Of a DNA stretch of 64,000 nt, positions 50,161-62,121 are shown one piece after another. Below the pieces are notes generated by a model. The model was not told where the DNA came from, made no database searches, and saw only the letters and a program-made list of their open reading frames with translations. The DNA is from Neocallimastix lanati (nom. inval.) (taxonomy: Eukaryota > Neocallimastigomycota > Neocallimastigomycetes > Neocallimastigales > Neocallimastigaceae). Position numbers and translations under genes: made by a program. How positions within the stretch are numbered: position 1 is the stretch's first letter; each line of letters starts with the position of its first letter. The DNA lies in assembly GCA_016946835.1 (NCBI GenBank), contig JACVTC010000046.1:620001-684000 (forward strand). The letters run 5' to 3'.

Positions 50161-51419
50161 ATAATTCAGTCAATACTGAATTTATAATAAAAAATATTTT
50201 ATTAACAAAACCCTTTTGTATTTAAAATAAAAGTACAAAATTTACAGGAAAAGAAATTAGTGAATTTAGTGAATTGTATAGTTGTGTTTATATAATTTTT
50301 TGTTTATGAAATTTAAATTTTTGCTTTTTTAAATAATATTATATGAAATTTAAATTTTTGCTTTTTTAAAAATTTAAAATGATATTATATAATTATATAT
50401 TAATAGTAATATAAGTATCCATAAATTAGAATTAATAATGTTTATCAATGAATATTTAATTTCTTGTAAATGATACTAATATATTTCACACTTATGAATT
50501 AAAAAAGAAAGCAAAAATTATTTATTATTGATTCTTTCAAAATTTTATAATTTTAAATATAGTTAAATCTAAATTTGTTAACTTTATAATAAATATATGT
50601 ATACTAAATATTAATTTCATTTATCAAATTAATAATAAACATGGTATATGTTAATGTTAATTGTGTTAATAATAAAACTATTTTTTTATACTATTATAAA
50701 TTATTATAATTTAATAAATTAATTTAGTAAAAGTTATTAAAAAAAAAAAATTCAATTTACATAATTTAATAAAATTTTAAAAATATAAATATCTAAATTT
50801 AAATTTTAATTAAAAATTTATATTAAATGATAAAAAAAATTTTTTGTTGAATAGATAGATTAATAATAAATTTTTATATTATATAAAATACAAAAAATAA
50901 TAATAGACAAATAAATAAATAAATAAATAAAATAAAATAAAATAAAAATAAAAATAAAAATTAAAAAAAGCATCAAAATGTACTATTATATTCTATTTAA
51001 ATACTCTAACATACTAATACTATCTTTTTTTATATATATAATCATAAATATTTACTGTATTATTATTCAAAAATTTATTATATCAAATCTATCTTAATTA
51101 AATAATTTACTTAAACTTTATTATTTATTACAAATTTCAATAAAGTATTTTTTTTTAAAAAAAACTATATTTTATTAATATATTACTAATATTATATTAA
51201 AATGTATTACAGAAAGCTAAATAGAATTTTATATTCAATATTCAATACATACTAATCGAAACTATTTTAAATATTAGTCGAAATTATCAACTAAAAAAAA
51301 ATTGTATACAATTTTTTTACATAGTAATAGGTAAATATTACAAAAGTATCATTCATTGAAGTTTAACAAATTGAAATAAATGCATAAATTAATATGAATT
51401 ATTTTGATATATGGGTTCG

Positions 51420-51451
<32 letters not shown>

Positions 51452-52395
51452 TTTAATTTAGGTGATATATACTATAAAAGTAAATAAATTAAGAAATTTT
51501 ACATAAAAATATATATCATTAATACTTTATATATAAATAATAATAATTTGAAATATCAATATTATAATTAAAAAATAATATAATATTGGTTATGTTTATA
51601 TTACTACATATTTTCTTATACTTCATTGCCTTTTTATTAAAATATTTTTGATTTAATTTTGTCCTGTTCTGTTTGTTTTTAATTGGATATAACTGAAAAT
51701 ATAAATTATTCCATTATATATATTCTTAAACCATTGTTCATGAATATTTATTAGTTTTCCTCTTACACCAAGATTTCTTACTTTCTAAAATACCTAAATA
51801 TGTATTAACTAATGATATAAAATTTATAAAATAAAATAAAAAAAAATAGAAATTACAGATAGTTTTTTTTTTTTAATAAAAAAAATTATATTTCTATCTC
51901 TATATTTACTTTATTTTATTTTATTATTTTTACTTTGTCTCTTTTTTTTTTTTTTATTTTTTATATTATTATTTTTACTCTTTCATATCATACTTAAAAT
52001 TTTAAATATATATACATATTTTTTTTTATTGTTTTAATATTAATAAATTATTTTTAATATTAATATAATACTATTTTTTTTTTTTTTAATTATTAATACT
52101 AATCTAACTTCTACCTAACCCTAGAAATATAAATTTAAAAAATTTATCATAATTAGAATTTTTTATATGAAAAACTAAGTAATTCATATTTTTATGTATA
52201 TTTTACATATTTTATAAAATTAATGTAAATTACATATGATCTATTAATGTATTATGTAATAAATATAGCCAATTAAAATTAAAATTAGAAATGTACTAAT
52301 TAAATGTACATTTTTTTCTTTTTTGATTAAATAATTGCTTGATTCCAGCTCCCCTTTTGATCCTTCTTTTACTTTTTTTTAAAAAATATATAGAA
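49852..52395. other. Gene-free spacer
   Basis: AT-rich with poly-A (50119-50156, 51420-51449). A 30-bp tandem duplication occurs at about 50306-50367 (ATGAAATTTAAATTTTTGCT unit). No coding signal. Confidence 0.65.
52325..52395 (+). promoter_or_regulatory. Putative promoter / pyrimidine-rich leader of eL43
   Basis: GCTTGATTCCAGCTCCCC and TTTTGATCCTTCTTTTAC form the only locally C-rich, pyrimidine-dominated stretch in several kb. It lies just upstream of the ATG-only first exon. It would fit a ribosomal-protein promoter or an oligopyrimidine leader (inference). Confidence 0.35.
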
Positions 52396-53804
52396 ATGGT
52401 AAAATATAAATTTTTTTTTTTTAAAAAAATTATATATGAATTATATAAATATAAAATATATAGAAATATATGTGGAAATATAAATAATATATAAATTTAT
52501 ATTGATTAATATAAATTATAATATATTGTTAATATATGAATTATGCGAGTAATTTCAATATTATAACAAAATTGAAAAAAGATGTTGATATAAAGGGAAG
52601 GAAATTTAAATAAGATCAAAAAGAAAATACTATCATATGTAATTGACAATTAATAATATTATAAAAACTATTATTATATTTGTAAATATAAGAAAATAAT
52701 AAATATTAGTATATGTTAATAATAATAAATAACAAAACTGAAGTTTAATTTTGATGATGAAAAAATTTTAAAATTCAAAAAAAAAAAAAAAAAAAAGAGT
52801 ATTAATAGATTATATCAATAAAATAATATATATTATATAATTGAATATATAAAAAAGTATACAAATAATACAGAAATTGAATTTAATGCATCATAATAAT
52901 TATAATTGAAAATTTAAAATCAAAATTTAATAATATATAATTAATCGATGAATATATAAATATAAATATTAATAAATTATTTTAAATTAATATTTTAGAA
53001 TGAATTTTAAATACTAATCTTTTTTTTTTTTTTTTTTAAATTTTAATATTAAATTTTAATATTTATCGAATTTCTTAAAAAAATAAAAAATAAAGGCCAA
53101 GGTAAAATAATTAAAAAAAAAAAATTTAAATTTTTTATGTAAAAAAGTATATATATATAATTATTAGAAAAATCGATGATTAATTAATATTTAAAAATTG
53201 ATATACAATAACAATGATTATAAAAATAATAGCGTACTAGAAAGGTCGGAGTCTGTGGTAAGTACGGTACTCGTTATGGTGCTTCCTTAAGAAAGCAAAT
53301 CAAGAAGATTGAAATTAGTCAACACTCACGTTACACCTGTCCATTCTGTGGAAAGGTAAATAATATATATTAATTATTTAAATTAATAATTTTTACAGTA
53401 TTTCTCATAAATAATTTTATACTCTTAATAAATAATTTCAAAAATATCTAATACATTAAAAAAAAATGATATTGAATATAAATGTATTTAAATTTATATT
53501 ATAAAAGGATGCTATCAAGCGTACTGCTGTTGGTATCTGGAAGTGTAAGAGTTGTGGTAAGCAAATTGCTGGTGGAGCTTGGTCTGTAAGGTAAAAAAAG
53601 AAAAAATTAAATATTATATACTTTAATAAAACAAGATATATATATGTATATAAAACGTCATTTCTACATTTTTTATAATAAATAATAATTATTTTGATAA
53701 CTAATATTTTATTTTTATATTTAAAAAAAAATAATAATAGTACCACTGCTGCTGTTACTGTCAGAAGTACCATCAGACGTCTTCGTGAATTAGCTGAAAT
53801 CTAA
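52396..53804 (+). CDS. RPL43: 60S ribosomal protein eL43 (RPL43/L37Ae)
   Basis: Proposed exons: 52396-52398 (ATG alone, followed by GTAAAA), 53096-53101 (GCCAAG, 6 nt), 53233-53355, 53508-53590, 53741-53804, giving exactly 92 residues, the length of yeast eL43. Visible sequence: (MAK)[21 protein letters not shown], the zinc site CPFCGK...CKSCGK, and the C-terminal [20 protein letters not shown]. It is a structural protein of the large ribosomal subunit with a zinc ribbon (family knowledge). The three downstream exons are certain. The first two are inferred: no ATG precedes GCCAAG directly (the bases are AAAG), so the Ala-Lys codons must come from a microexon or a non-AUG start is used. Higher G+C codons mark it as highly expressed. 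Confidence 0.85.
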
Positions 53805-54481
53805 GTTCTAATATATAACACAACACAATTCATGCACTTTTATTTTTATTATATAAAATTCATTCCTTTGAATGAAAAAATAATAATAATAAAGTAATAA
53901 TATTAAAAATTATATATATATTAAAAAGTTTATATTTATATAAAAAAAAGAGATAAATTTTATTTATTTATTTTAAATAAATATAAATAAAAATCTCGAT
54001 GTGAAGTGTTTTTATTTTATACATTTGTTAAAAAAAAAAAAAAAGTTTTATTGTTTTCTATAAACATAATTTTTTTACAAAATGGAATAATACTAAGAAA
54101 TGCTAAATTATTTTTATAGTTAGTATAGTTAATATTATTAGACCGTTAAACGTTAAAAAAAATATAATTATTAAAAAAATATTAAAAGAAATAATTATTC
54201 TGTAATAATATCATTTTCTTTTAGTATATTATAGATAAAGCTAAAATTTAAAAAAAATTAAAGTGGATTTGAATTGTAAAGTATGTATAAATAAACATAT
54301 TAAAATAATAAGAGGAAGGGAATGAAAAAAATTTATATATTAAGAAGATAAATTTTTAATATAAAAATTTAGTAGAATGATTGATTGATATATAAGCAAA
54401 AATATGTGATATAAAATATATATGTTTAACGTAGAACAAAAAAAGATTGCGTAATTTTTATTTAATTGTTTTTTTATTTTA

Positions 54482-54566
<85 letters not shown>

Positions 54567-54696
54567 TTTAATTAGTATAGTTAGTGTTAGTTTTATTTAT
54601 TTATTTATTTATTTTTTTATTTTTAATTTATATAAATATATAATTTATGAATATGATCTATATTATTTAATTAAAAAGAATAAAAAAGAAATACAT

Positions 54697-54745
<49 letters not shown>

Positions 54746-54750
54746 TCAAA
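53805..54750. other. Intergenic with (ATT)n and poly-A
   Basis: 3' flank of eL43; (ATT)n at 54485-54566 and an A tract at 54707-54738. The Leu-repeat frame here is microsatellite-derived. No gene. Confidence 0.7.
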
Positions 54751-54754
54751 AATG

Positions 54755-54960
54755 AAATATACCTCCTTGGGAACGTATCTTCTTCCTTGGAGTTCTTTTA
54801 GGAAGGACCATCTTTAATTCTGTGATATCCAAGGTGATGGTAAAAATCCAAGCCTCGCTCAATGGAAGTTTTGATTCAATTTCCCCAATATATTGAACTG
54901 GTTCTTTGAGGGGACCATATACTTGGATATGTATTATAAATGAACATTTTATTAGTAGCT
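54755..54960 (-). mobile_element. Unidentified decayed coding relic
   Basis: An open minus-strand run reads IHIQVYGPLKEPVQYIGEIE, then SKLPLSEAWIFTITLDITEL, then KMVLPKRTPRKKIRSQGGIF. It has coding-like codon use and relatively high G+C, but no start and no continuation upstream. It lies next to a LINE endonuclease relic on the opposite strand. Probably from a retroelement; family unknown. Confidence 0.4.
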
Positions 54961-55139
54961 AGTTCAATAGTTTCAAAGGATTTAGTTATATATATATTTT
55001 TTCACCTTTTAAATTTTTTTTTCCTTTTTTTTATTTTTATACTATTCTATTTTTGTTATCTTTTGAAATTAATTTTACTTAATTACCTTAACTAAACCTC
55101 AATTTGACCTTCTCTTTTCTATTAATAAAAAATATTCAA

Positions 55140-55444
55140 CATTTTATGTTTCCTATTTTGTTATTAAAGTTATTGCTCCTAATCAATACACATAAATTAG
55201 TTTCATCCAAGAAAGTATTAAAAGACTCCCTATTTACATTGAAAATTGGTTGAAAATACTGCTACTTAAATTCTTTATACTCCAAAAATTCAGTAAATTC
55301 CAATAGAAAAAAAAATATATAAAAATAATTTCAAACCTTTATATGTCTTTCTCAATCCTATGCCTTAAGATTTTTTCTCTAGTCACCTTTCTTCAAGCTC
55401 AGTTTTCTTTTACTTATGAGCTAGTTGGAATATCTATGATTGAA

Positions 55445-55483
<39 letters not shown>

Positions 55484-56030
55484 GGGGTTGTTTACTTTTA
55501 ATACAAACTTCAAACCTGTATATGTATGTCTTTAGGAAACTCTAAGCAATAAGTTTTTCGATAATGAATGTTTCTCCTCTTCCTTCCTTTACAATAGCAT
55601 TTCAGTTTTCTTTCATGCTAATAAAAAAATAAAAAACTCCAGAAATGAGAGGTTTATATGTTGGTGTTCATTTTTTCCATTCTTTCAGTTCAATTCGGAA
55701 CTTCTTTTATATAAACATATCATCTCAGTGTTCATAAATTCATTTTGGGATCAAAAATGCTCCATTGGTAATATATTTTTCCCTAGAAAAATTTAAAGAA
55801 TGCATGATTTTATGTGTTTCTTTAGGAACTTGAAAAATGGATTAATTCTAACAATAAAAACAATGCACCCACTATTTTAAATGGTGCCTTTAACATGCCT
55901 TTTAACAAACTCTCTAATTACATTTACACTTTCCTAACTTGACTGTTGCCACCCTTACAGATGATACGCATACTTATGCAAAAAGTCAAAAATCTTCTTG
56001 TATTGATCTCTATTCATATTCTAATACCAT
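55140..56030 (+). mobile_element. LINE endonuclease (AP-type, EEP) relic
   Basis: The clearest part (55827-56025) reads ELEKWINSNNKNNAPTILNG, then AFNMPFNKLSNY, then after a +1 frameshift HLHFPNLTVATLTDDTHTYA and KSQKSSCIDLYSYSN. This matches the endonuclease pattern I..(N)..TIL.GDFNMP...L......T.Y......S.ID. The catalytic-loop Asp of GDFN is Ala here. Upstream sequence to about 55140 has similar composition and scattered coding-like runs. No RT domain follows. Confidence 0.55.
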
Positions 56031-56249
56031 AATATATCTTTATTTTTATTGTATTACATTAACTTTATTTTTTATTAAATTTTATTTTTAATATTTTTTT
56101 AATATGATACATTTTATATAGATTCTTTTTTTTATCTTAATATATTTATAATGTATTTTTTCACTTAAATGTATACAATATTTTTTAATAGTTAATAAAT
56201 AAAGCAATATTCTATTCTATTCTCTTCCTAGTATAAAGAAAAAATAATA

Positions 56250-56466
<217 letters not shown>

Positions 56467-57219
56467 AATATTTATTTTTTTTATATAAAATTTATAATAA
56501 TTATGATAATAAATTAATATATAATTAATTATAAATTTTATAATTTTTTTGTATATTTTTTTTTATTTTTTCTTAATAAAAATTAAAATAAAAATAAAAA
56601 TAAAAATAAAAATAAAAATAAAAATAATCAGTACTGTAGAAAATTTAAGGAATAACTAATTAAATAAATATTTATAGGGACAAAGGTTATTCTTCATAAA
56701 TAAAAATAGAAAAAAAAAAAAAAAGAAAAAAAGAAAAAGAAAAGAAAAAGAAAAATAATAATAATAATAATAAAATAATAATAATAATAAAAAAAAATAA
56801 TAATATACATATAATATAAAAGTAAGTGAAAAAATTAAAGTTTTAAAAAAAATGTATTAAAATATTAAAAATGATTTTTTACTTGAACAATAATTTTGTA
56901 TATATTGAAAGTTTTATTCATTTATCATAGTATAGTTTATAAAAAGTGCTATTTTAAATTTTTAATTACAATATATATTTTCATTTAGTCTAATTTTTAA
57001 TTTAAATAATGTTATCTATCATTATCTATCATCATAAAATGGATAACCATCTAAATTTTAATATTAATCTGAAATTCTTTTAATAAATATAACTATTGAA
57101 TATTTTCAAATATTTTTAATTCTATTATTATTTTTTCTTGTAGTATTATTTATTTGTTTTTATAATTATTAATTATAATAAATTTTAATATATTAACCTT
57201 TTTATTTTTTATCTTAGGA
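56467..57219. other. Upstream region of EMC4
   Basis: AT-rich with TAAAAA repeats (56584-56626), A/G-rich runs (56710-56750) and TAA runs. A TTAG acceptor-like site lies two bases before the EMC4 ATG, so a 5'-UTR intron is possible. Confidence 0.5.
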
Positions 57220-58886
57220 ATGGAAAATCCTTGGGCTTTAAATTACAAAACTATTGATACTTCAAGGTATATATAATATTAATACAAGAGAACAATAAAA
57301 TTATACTATACAAGAAAAAAATTAAACAATAATTAATTTAAAAGTATTTAATAATTAAGCTAATTAATTATAAATGAAAATAAATATTATTATTAATTAA
57401 ACGAACATAACTAAATTTGATATAAAAATCTGATTTCATAATTACTTTAATATAGAATTATCAGATATATAAAATAATTCAATGTTGATAAATAATAGTA
57501 TATTATTCCATTAAAAAATAATTTTATTTCTATAAGAAGAATGAATACCCAAATTTATAATTAGTACTATAAAATAAATACATTGTTAAATATTTATTAA
57601 AAATCTATTAAATTACATTGTTTTTTTTTTATTTAAATATATATATATATATATTTAATTAATCTTAATTTATAATAAATATTTATATTAATAATAAATT
57701 TAATTTTTTTAAAAATATATAGTCGTATTAAAGCCAATTCCGCTATTCCAGCTGGTTTTGTTGTGTCAAAGTCTGAAAAACTAAACAAAGTTAGTACTAT
57801 GTAAATCAAATCAAAATATTAAAATTATAAATATCAATAGTATTAATAAAGACTTTTCATTTTAAATTTTATTTTAATATTTCAAAATAAAAAAAAAAAA
57901 AAAGAGAAAGGCCAATATTGATCAACAACAAAAAGACCAAAATGATATTCAAAAGTTAAAAGTTAAGGTAAATAATAATATCTTTAATATATATATATAT
58001 GCATATTATTCATATATAAAATATTCATTATTTCCATCAATAATATTTCATATATAAATATATAAATATATATATAATAAATGTATATATATGATTAATT
58101 CAATAGAGAGCCTATGAAAAAGCTTTTAATTCTGTTAAGGGTATTTTTATGAATGTTATTATGATGTTTATGTCTGGTAATTCTATTAATCAATTTACTA
58201 TTATTATTGTTGGTATGCTTTTAAGTAATCCAATTAAAGCTCTAAGACAAACTAATGAAGGTAAAATTTAATAATTATTTAAATTTTTTGATTTTAGTTT
58301 ATAAAGCAAATTGAAATATCATTAATATTAAATTATATATGAATTTAAATAAATTAATAATAATTTTGATTATTAATTTATATTATTTAAAAATTTCTTA
58401 TATTTCTTATATACTAATATTTAATTTGTCATATTTTTTTATAAAAATATATATATATATGTATATATATATATTTATATTTATAAATATATAATAATAG
58501 TATTTAAGGAATTTGAAAATGAAAATGGTGATAATTCCTTTTTATTGAAACCAAAATTAACATATATTGCTTTGAGTGTTGCTCAGCTTTTAGTTGGTCT
58601 TTATAAATGTGCATCATTAGGTATTTTACCAACTACTACCTCTGATTGGCTTACTTTTGAAGAACCTAAGACTGTAAGTTTCTAAATAAATAAATTACAA
58701 TATTATTGATAATAATAATAATAATAACAGTATATATATATATATAATAAACTATATATAAATTTGTTAATAACAAAAAAATAATAATAATAATCTCATA
58801 TTAATATTTAAATCTTTTTAAAACATATAATTCTTTTTATGAATAAATAGTTCTTAGAATCAGTTCATGGAGGAACAACTTTTTAG
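57220..58886 (+). CDS. EMC4: ER membrane protein complex subunit 4 (EMC4)
   Basis: Six exons: 57220-57266, 57723-57789, 57911-57967, 58107-58260, 58501-58673, 58851-58886; phases close to 177 residues (human EMC4 is about 183). The N-terminal cytosolic part is MENPWALNYKTIDTSSRIKA then AIPAGF. A charged segment follows, then two hydrophobic helices: MNVIMMFMSGNSINQFTIII..GMLLSNPIKAL and LTYIALSVAQLLVGLYKCASLG. The diagnostic end is GILPTTTSDWLTFEEP then FLESVHGGTTF. EMC inserts tail-anchored and multipass proteins into the ER membrane (family knowledge). Exon 2 uses a GTTAGT donor, unusual compared with GTAA/GTAT elsewhere. Exons 2-3 with their intron are duplicated in inverted orientation at 60578-60858. 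Confidence 0.92.
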
Positions 58887-59087
58887 ATTTTAATTAAATA
58901 TAAAAGAAATATAGAAAATTAAATAATTTAAATTTATCTTTAAATAAATATGTATAATTAATTATAATAAAGTAGTAATAAACAATAAACTATTATAATA
59001 AATTATTATAAAGTATCATTATGTTAATTTATATATTATATATACTTTTTTTTTTTTTTTTTTTTTTTTTTATCATTATTAAAATTA

Positions 59088-59129
<42 letters not shown>

Positions 59130-59255
59130 TCATCACATTCTTTAAATTTTTTAAAAATCTTAAATAATTTTTATATCTTAATTATTATTAATAATTGCTA
59201 ATTATTATTAATTTATTATTATTCTAAATGCTATCTTTTTTGTGATTTTCGTATA
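58887..59255. other. Intergenic, AT-rich
   Basis: 3' flank of EMC4 with a T tract (59047-59071) and ATT/TTTA repeats (59080-59128). Nothing coding. Confidence 0.65.
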
Positions 59256-59259
59256 AAAT

Positions 59260-59575
59260 ATTTTAAGGATATTGAAATTCTTTATGAAAAATTTTTTATA
59301 ATTTCCAAATATTGTCCAATATCGAATAATAATATAAGCATAAACGCTGTTATGAATAATATAGAATCAAGTACAAATTCTGATAGTAGTTAACGAAGAG
59401 TTATAATATTAATAATAATAAGAATAGAAATAATATTGTTAATAATAATAGAATTAGTGATAGTGAATATAGGAATATTAATATTAGTGATAGTGAAAAT
59501 AATAGTATCGTTACTAATAATGTAGTGAATAGTTCAATTGGTGAAAATTATGTTAATTTAAGTAATTTTTTTTTT
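59260..59575 (+). pseudogene. Unidentified coding relic, Asn/Ser-rich
   Basis: Reads FKDIEILYEKFFIISKYCPI, then SNNNISINAVMNNIESSTNS. After a stop/frameshift at about 59390 it continues NRNNIVNNNRISDSEYRNIN, then ISDSENNSIVTNNVVNSS. A structured start followed by a low-complexity polar tail looks like the fragment of a broken gene. No family recognised. Confidence 0.35.
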
Positions 59576-59635
59576 TTTTTTTTTGAATAATGAGTGTGTA
59601 AAATATAGATGTGACATGGTACTGATTATAATTAT

Positions 59636-59785
59636 AACTTCCTTTTTGGTGGAAGAGATGTAGACATTATTGATTTAAATTATAAAAAGGAATGGGATGT
59701 TTATGTTTAAGGAACCAAATCGTTTCTGGTGATTATTCAAAAACGTCATTCTTGGTGTGATCCGCGGCTCTCTTTACAGAAATTA
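59636..59785 (+). mobile_element. LINE 3'-end relic, second copy
   Basis: CTTCCTTTTTGGTGGAAGA to TCATTCTTGGTGTGATC aligns with 13625-13760 over about 135 bp. Translation starts FLFGGRDVDIIDLNYKKEW, the post-knuckle GG-containing tail of the same LINE family. Confidence 0.5.
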
Positions 59786-59995
59786 TGCCTGGGGCTAGTA
59801 CTAGTACTCGACAAAGGTTACTATTCCGAAAGTATAAGCACAAATAAGCCCAAATAAGCGCAAACTAACCAGGAAGTATCAACGCTGATAATATAGTAAA
59901 ACAGACTAGCAGGGGCCAATGCCTCTGTAGGAGAAGACCATAATTTCTTTTAGATAGTCAATTCAAACCCTAATCCTGAATAAGTAATATTGAGG
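59786..59995 (+). mobile_element. High-G+C relic abutting the LINE end
   Basis: ATGCCTGGGGCTAGTACTAG begins a segment with the highest G+C of the whole window. It translates MPGASTSTRQRLLFRKYKHK, then stops, then GSINADNIVKQTSRGQCLC. It could be the 5' end (first open frame) of another retroelement joined to the LINE 3' end, but the family is not recognised. Confidence 0.3.
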
Positions 59996-60317
59996 TAAGG
60001 TCCATTGCATATGAACTTTTTTCTGAATTTATTTACACAGTTAATTTTGAATATTACTTTTTATTTCATGTTACTATTTTAAATGATTAGTATATTCTAA
60101 TTGAACATTTAATATTTATTTTTTTATTAATTATGTTTTTTTTTTTTTTTTTTTATAAAAAAAAATAAAAAAATATTCTTGTAATTAATAAACGAATAAA
60201 TAAATAAAGATTAAAGTTTGCAATAATTGATGCTATAAAAAAAAATTATTATTAAATTATTAATATTAATTAAAAAAAAAAATTTTTTTTTATAATTTTT
60301 TTTATTATCATCCTCAA

Positions 60318-60383
<66 letters not shown>

Positions 60384-60517
60384 TATCAGTTTTATATATA
60401 TATGTTTTTTTCTTTAATTAATAAATTATTATATTTTATATAATCCTTATTTTTTTTTTCTATTTTTTTCTATTTAAAGCGTAGTTAGTTCTTGTTTTGT
60501 TAATTTACTTGATAGAA

Positions 60518-60577
60518 ATAATGAATTCTTTAAATATATATAATATATATATTTAAAGGATTCATTATTTCTATATA
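60518..60577. repeat. Near-perfect 28-bp inverted repeat (hairpin)
   Basis: AGAAATAATGAATTCTTTAA...ATATAT on the left is mirrored by ATATAT...TTAAAGGATTCATTATTTCT on the right with a single mismatch (A/G) and almost no loop. It lies directly at the edge of the inverted EMC4 duplicate. Confidence 0.8.
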
Positions 60578-60858
60578 TTATTATTTACTTTAATTTTTAA
60601 CTTTTGAATAACATTTTGGTCTTTTTGCTTTTCGTTGATCAATATTGGCCTTTCTCTCTTTTTTTTTTTTTTTTTTTTTTGTTATTATAATTTGTTTTAA
60701 AATATATAAAATAAAATTTAAAATGAAAAGTCTTTATTAATATTAATGATATTTATTATTTTAATATTTTGATTTGATTTACATAGTACTAAGTTTGTTT
60801 AGTTTTTCAGACTTTGATACAACAAAACCAGCTGGAATAGCAGAACTTGCTTTAATAT
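60578..60858 (-). pseudogene. Inverted partial EMC4 duplicate (exon 2, intron, exon 3)
   Basis: The minus strand reproduces EMC4 57730-57975 at roughly 90-95% identity, including the intervening intron, so it arose by DNA duplication rather than retroposition. The exon 2 translation KASSAIPAGFVVSKSEKLNK differs from the parent by one residue. The donor GTTAGT has become CTTAGT and exon 3 carries a small insertion (ATCAACGAAAAGCAAAAAG), so it cannot be spliced as the parent is. No exons 1 or 4-6. It is about 2 kb downstream of EMC4, head-on to it. Confidence 0.85.
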
Positions 60859-60944
60859 AATTATATTTTTAAAAAATTAAATTTATAAATTTTTATATAT
60901 TATTCTATTAAAATTAGTTTTTATTCAATATTTACTATTTATTT

Positions 60945-61260
60945 ATTTATTTATTTATTATTTATTATTTATTATTATTTATTATTTATAATTTATAATT
61001 TATTATTTATTATTTATTATTTATTATTTATTATTTATTATTTATTATTTATTATTTATTATTTATTATTTATTATTTATTATTTATTATTTATTATTTA
61101 TTATTTATTATTTATTATTTATTATTCAATTATTTATTATTTATTATTTATTATTTATTATTTATTATTTATTATTTATTATTTATTATTTATTATTTAT
61201 TATTTATTATTTATATTTATTATTTATTATTTATTATTTATTATTTATTATTTATTATTT
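60945..61260. repeat. (TTTATTA)n 7-bp satellite
   Basis: About 43 heptamer units with few interruptions (ATTCAA at 61125, TATATT at about 61211). Confidence 0.9.
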
Positions 61261-61877
61261 AATCTACTTGACCATCTATTGATTTAAACTTGTAAACATT
61301 GATCAGAAAAAAATATTTATTAGTTATTTATATAATCATTAAAGTTTAATTTGTTAACATGTTTATATGAATCAACCACTATTTTTTATATTAATTTTTT
61401 TCATATTTAAAAATGTCTAAAAAAAAAGAAAAAAAAAAAAATTATCAGAATAATAATTAAATAAACTAATTTCCATTTTACTGAAATAACAATTTTTTTT
61501 TTTTTTTTTTTACACGTTTTACTCAATACCTTATAATAATTAGTTGATCTTTATGATAATAAATGATGAATAAAGAGAAAATAATAAATTTTATTTTCAA
61601 AAGCTTATATTAAAAAGTGTATTTATCTTCATTTTATTTTATTTATTTAATCAACTTTATTTATTTTAAGTTAATTAGTATAAATATTTATGTTTACGTT
61701 AATATTTAATCATTGATTAAAATAAAATAAACACAATAAATATATACAATATATTATATTTGATAATAATTATAAATAACCATAATATGAAAATGAAGAC
61801 TTAAATATTATTATTTATTATTTTTTTATTTATTATATTTTAATACTCTAAATATATAATAATTTTGAATTTAGTAT

Positions 61878-62121
61878 ATTTCACAATGTGGTGTGTTTTC
61901 GTATGTGGCTTTTTTTAATAATTAAATAATAATTAAATAAATAATAAATATTCTTTTTTTATAGATAATTTATTAATATTCATTTATAAACAAAAAAAAT
62001 TATAATTCTTCATTAATAGAATATATTATTATTTCTTTTAAAATATTTATTTATGATTGTATAAAATATCTTAAAAATGTAAGGCTTTATTTTGAAATAT
62101 TTATAAGCCACATTGTGAAAT
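61878..62121. mobile_element. MITE-like element with 14-bp perfect terminal inverted repeats
   Basis: ATTTCACAATGTGG at 61878-61891 is matched by its exact reverse complement at 62108-62121. The interior is about 215 bp, AT-rich and non-coding. GTGGCTT adjoins both arms (61905 and 62105 inverted). The end motif is shared with 14854-15126 and partly with 20546-20590. Confidence 0.45.

Noticed and set aside
54466-54801. Leu-repeat open frame
   Set aside because: It translates an (ATT)n microsatellite and a poly-A run and has no conserved domain.
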